From: an uncultured cyanobacterium
GTDB lineage: Bacteria > Cyanobacteriota > Vampirovibrionia > Gastranaerophilales > Gastranaerophilaceae
NCBI GenBank assembly: GCA_947073895.1
Contig: CAMTNN010000096.1
Span: 1 to 6,087, forward strand
DNA length: 6,087 nucleotides
Reading direction: 5' to 3'
This document shows positions 5,567-6,087 of the stretch, piece by piece. Below the pieces are notes generated by a model that ran no database searches, was not told the DNA's origin, and was given only the letters and a program-made list of their open reading frames with translations. The position numbers and the translations under genes are program-made. Position 1 is the first letter of the stretch, and each line of letters opens with the position of its first letter.

Positions 5567-5889
5567 TGGTTTTTACCTGCTTGAATTAGTTTTTTAATAT
5601 ATTCTTTTTCGGTTTGATTGAGTTTTGTATACATTGAATGTCCAAAGCCTATTTTTGAAGGGTATTGCATATAATTGCCGTAAACTTGCTTTAGGTGTGT
5701 GTCAATATTATTTATGCAAGGGAAGTCAAAACCCTCAAATTTAATCGTTTTAAGCGGAAAAATTGTATCATATTGCGTAAACCAATTCTTGTGAGTATGC
5801 CTGAAGTCTACTCCCCAAACGAGAGTTGGATGTTCAATGCTGTTTGTTTTTATAATATCTTTCTGTAAACTTTGGAGTAAAAATTGCAA
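5563..5889 (-). CDS. LicD-family phosphotransferase, C-terminal fragment
   Basis: LicD-type proteins move a phospho-alcohol (for example phosphocholine or ribitol/glycerol phosphate) from a CDP carrier to a surface glycan. These 108 residues look like the C-terminal end of the family: VWGVDFRHTH, then FPLKTIKFEGFDFPC, then YLKQVYGNYMQYP-type spacing (here HLKQVYGNYMQYPSK). The N-terminal half, with the acidic metal-binding catalytic motif, is absent. The first start-like codon is TTG at 5889, with only a weak GAAG upstream. The same frame stays open, without any ATG, up to 5988, and a stop sits at 5989-5991; the extra residues (for example KVNVRCKYEIIEDD) look like more of the same protein. 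It is therefore probably a truncated gene rather than a short functional one. It overlaps the downstream cytidylyltransferase fusion by four bases, and the shared pathway supports the assignment. Confidence 0.7.
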   Translation of the reverse strand: MQFLLQSLQKDIIKTNSIEHPTLVWGVDFRHTHKNWFTQYDTIFPLKTIKFEGFDFPCINNIDTHLKQVYGNYMQYPSKIGFGHSMYTKLNQTEKEYIKKLIQAGKNQ

Positions 5890-5981
5890 TACATCATCTT
5901 CTATAATTTCATATTTACATCTAACGTTGACTTTACCTTTTCCTTTAGTAAAGGCTTCTTTTATTCCTTTTTGAAGAAAAA

Positions 5982-6087
5982 ATGATGATTATGGACAAAT
6001 ATATTGTTAAAAAGCTTACCGAAAAAAAAAAATATATAGATGCAAAATATCCACAATATTATCAACAAGAAATACATGCATTGAGTG
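5982..6087 (+). CDS. Possible start of an unknown protein, cut by the window edge
   Basis: An open frame begins with ATG ATG ATT ATG at 5982-5993 and continues to the right edge: 35 codons, hydrophilic and Lys/Tyr-rich, including DKYIVKKLTEKKKYIDAKYPQ. The residue mix looks more protein-like than the opposite-strand frame through the same DNA, which reads as Phe/Ile low complexity. No strong ribosome binding site precedes it (only GAAG and A's), and an 11-A run lies inside it. It points away from the LicD fragment, whose frame ends at the same place. It may be a real gene, a gene fragment, or chance in A+T-rich DNA. Confidence 0.35.
   Translation, partial: MMIMDKYIVKKLTEKKKYIDAKYPQYYQQEIHALS

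Noticed and set aside
5942..5954. Small palindrome CCTTTAGTAAAGG as a regulatory site or terminator
   Set aside because: Short, with a loop too small for a stable hairpin, and inside the LicD-like frame; likely chance.
5962..6086. Minus-strand frame through the right edge as the missing LicD N-terminus
   Set aside because: It reads as Phe/Ile-rich low complexity with no LicD-like acidic motif, and it ends in a stop near 5962 inside the LicD-frame region.

Overview
This window looks like a chromosomal piece of an A+T-rich bacterium that uses the standard code. The protein style suggests a gut-type non-photosynthetic cyanobacterial relative (Vampirovibrionia/'Melainabacteria', Gastranaerophilales-like). 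Examples are short membrane proteins with N-termini like MNISKIQNINTTF, and a glucanotransferase starting MKVIFGEKSPSF. That placement is recognition by style, not a database result, and is moderately confident at best.

Left part (1-2069): the 3' end of cdsA (phospholipid precursor synthesis) is joined by a one-base stop/start overlap to rnc (RNase III), whose catalytic domain has Cys where the family normally has a metal-binding Asp. A separate 111-residue hypothetical gene follows, with a good-looking promoter of its own. It converges, with interlocking stop codons, on a small two-helix membrane protein gene on the minus strand.

Middle (2070-2371): a dense non-coding block. It holds a broken, hairpin-interrupted copy of a tRNA-Lys gene, then a well-placed promoter whose -35 box lies inside that broken copy, then an intact tRNA-Lys(CTT). 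A GH77 4-alpha-glucanotransferase gene (malQ family) begins only 31 bases after the tRNA. No room is left for a separate promoter, so tRNA and malQ are probably co-transcribed.

Right part (4232-6087): a minus-strand surface-glycan module that is visibly richer in A+T. A LicD-type phosphotransferase C-terminal fragment overlaps by four bases (ATGA) with a fused gene. The fusion joins a glycerol-3-phosphate-cytidylyltransferase-like domain to a Gfo/Idh/MocA oxidoreductase. The logic is coherent: the fusion would make (and perhaps first reduce) a polyol phosphate and activate it with CTP, and the LicD protein would transfer the polyol phosphate to a glycan. The LicD gene lacks its N-terminal catalytic half here. 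Its frame stops at 5989-5991, and a small open frame points the other way to the window edge, so this junction looks like a rearrangement or decay point.

Most worth a second look: the tRNA-Lys fragment/hairpin/promoter arrangement, the cytidylyltransferase-oxidoreductase fusion beside a truncated licD, and the RNase III active-site substitution.
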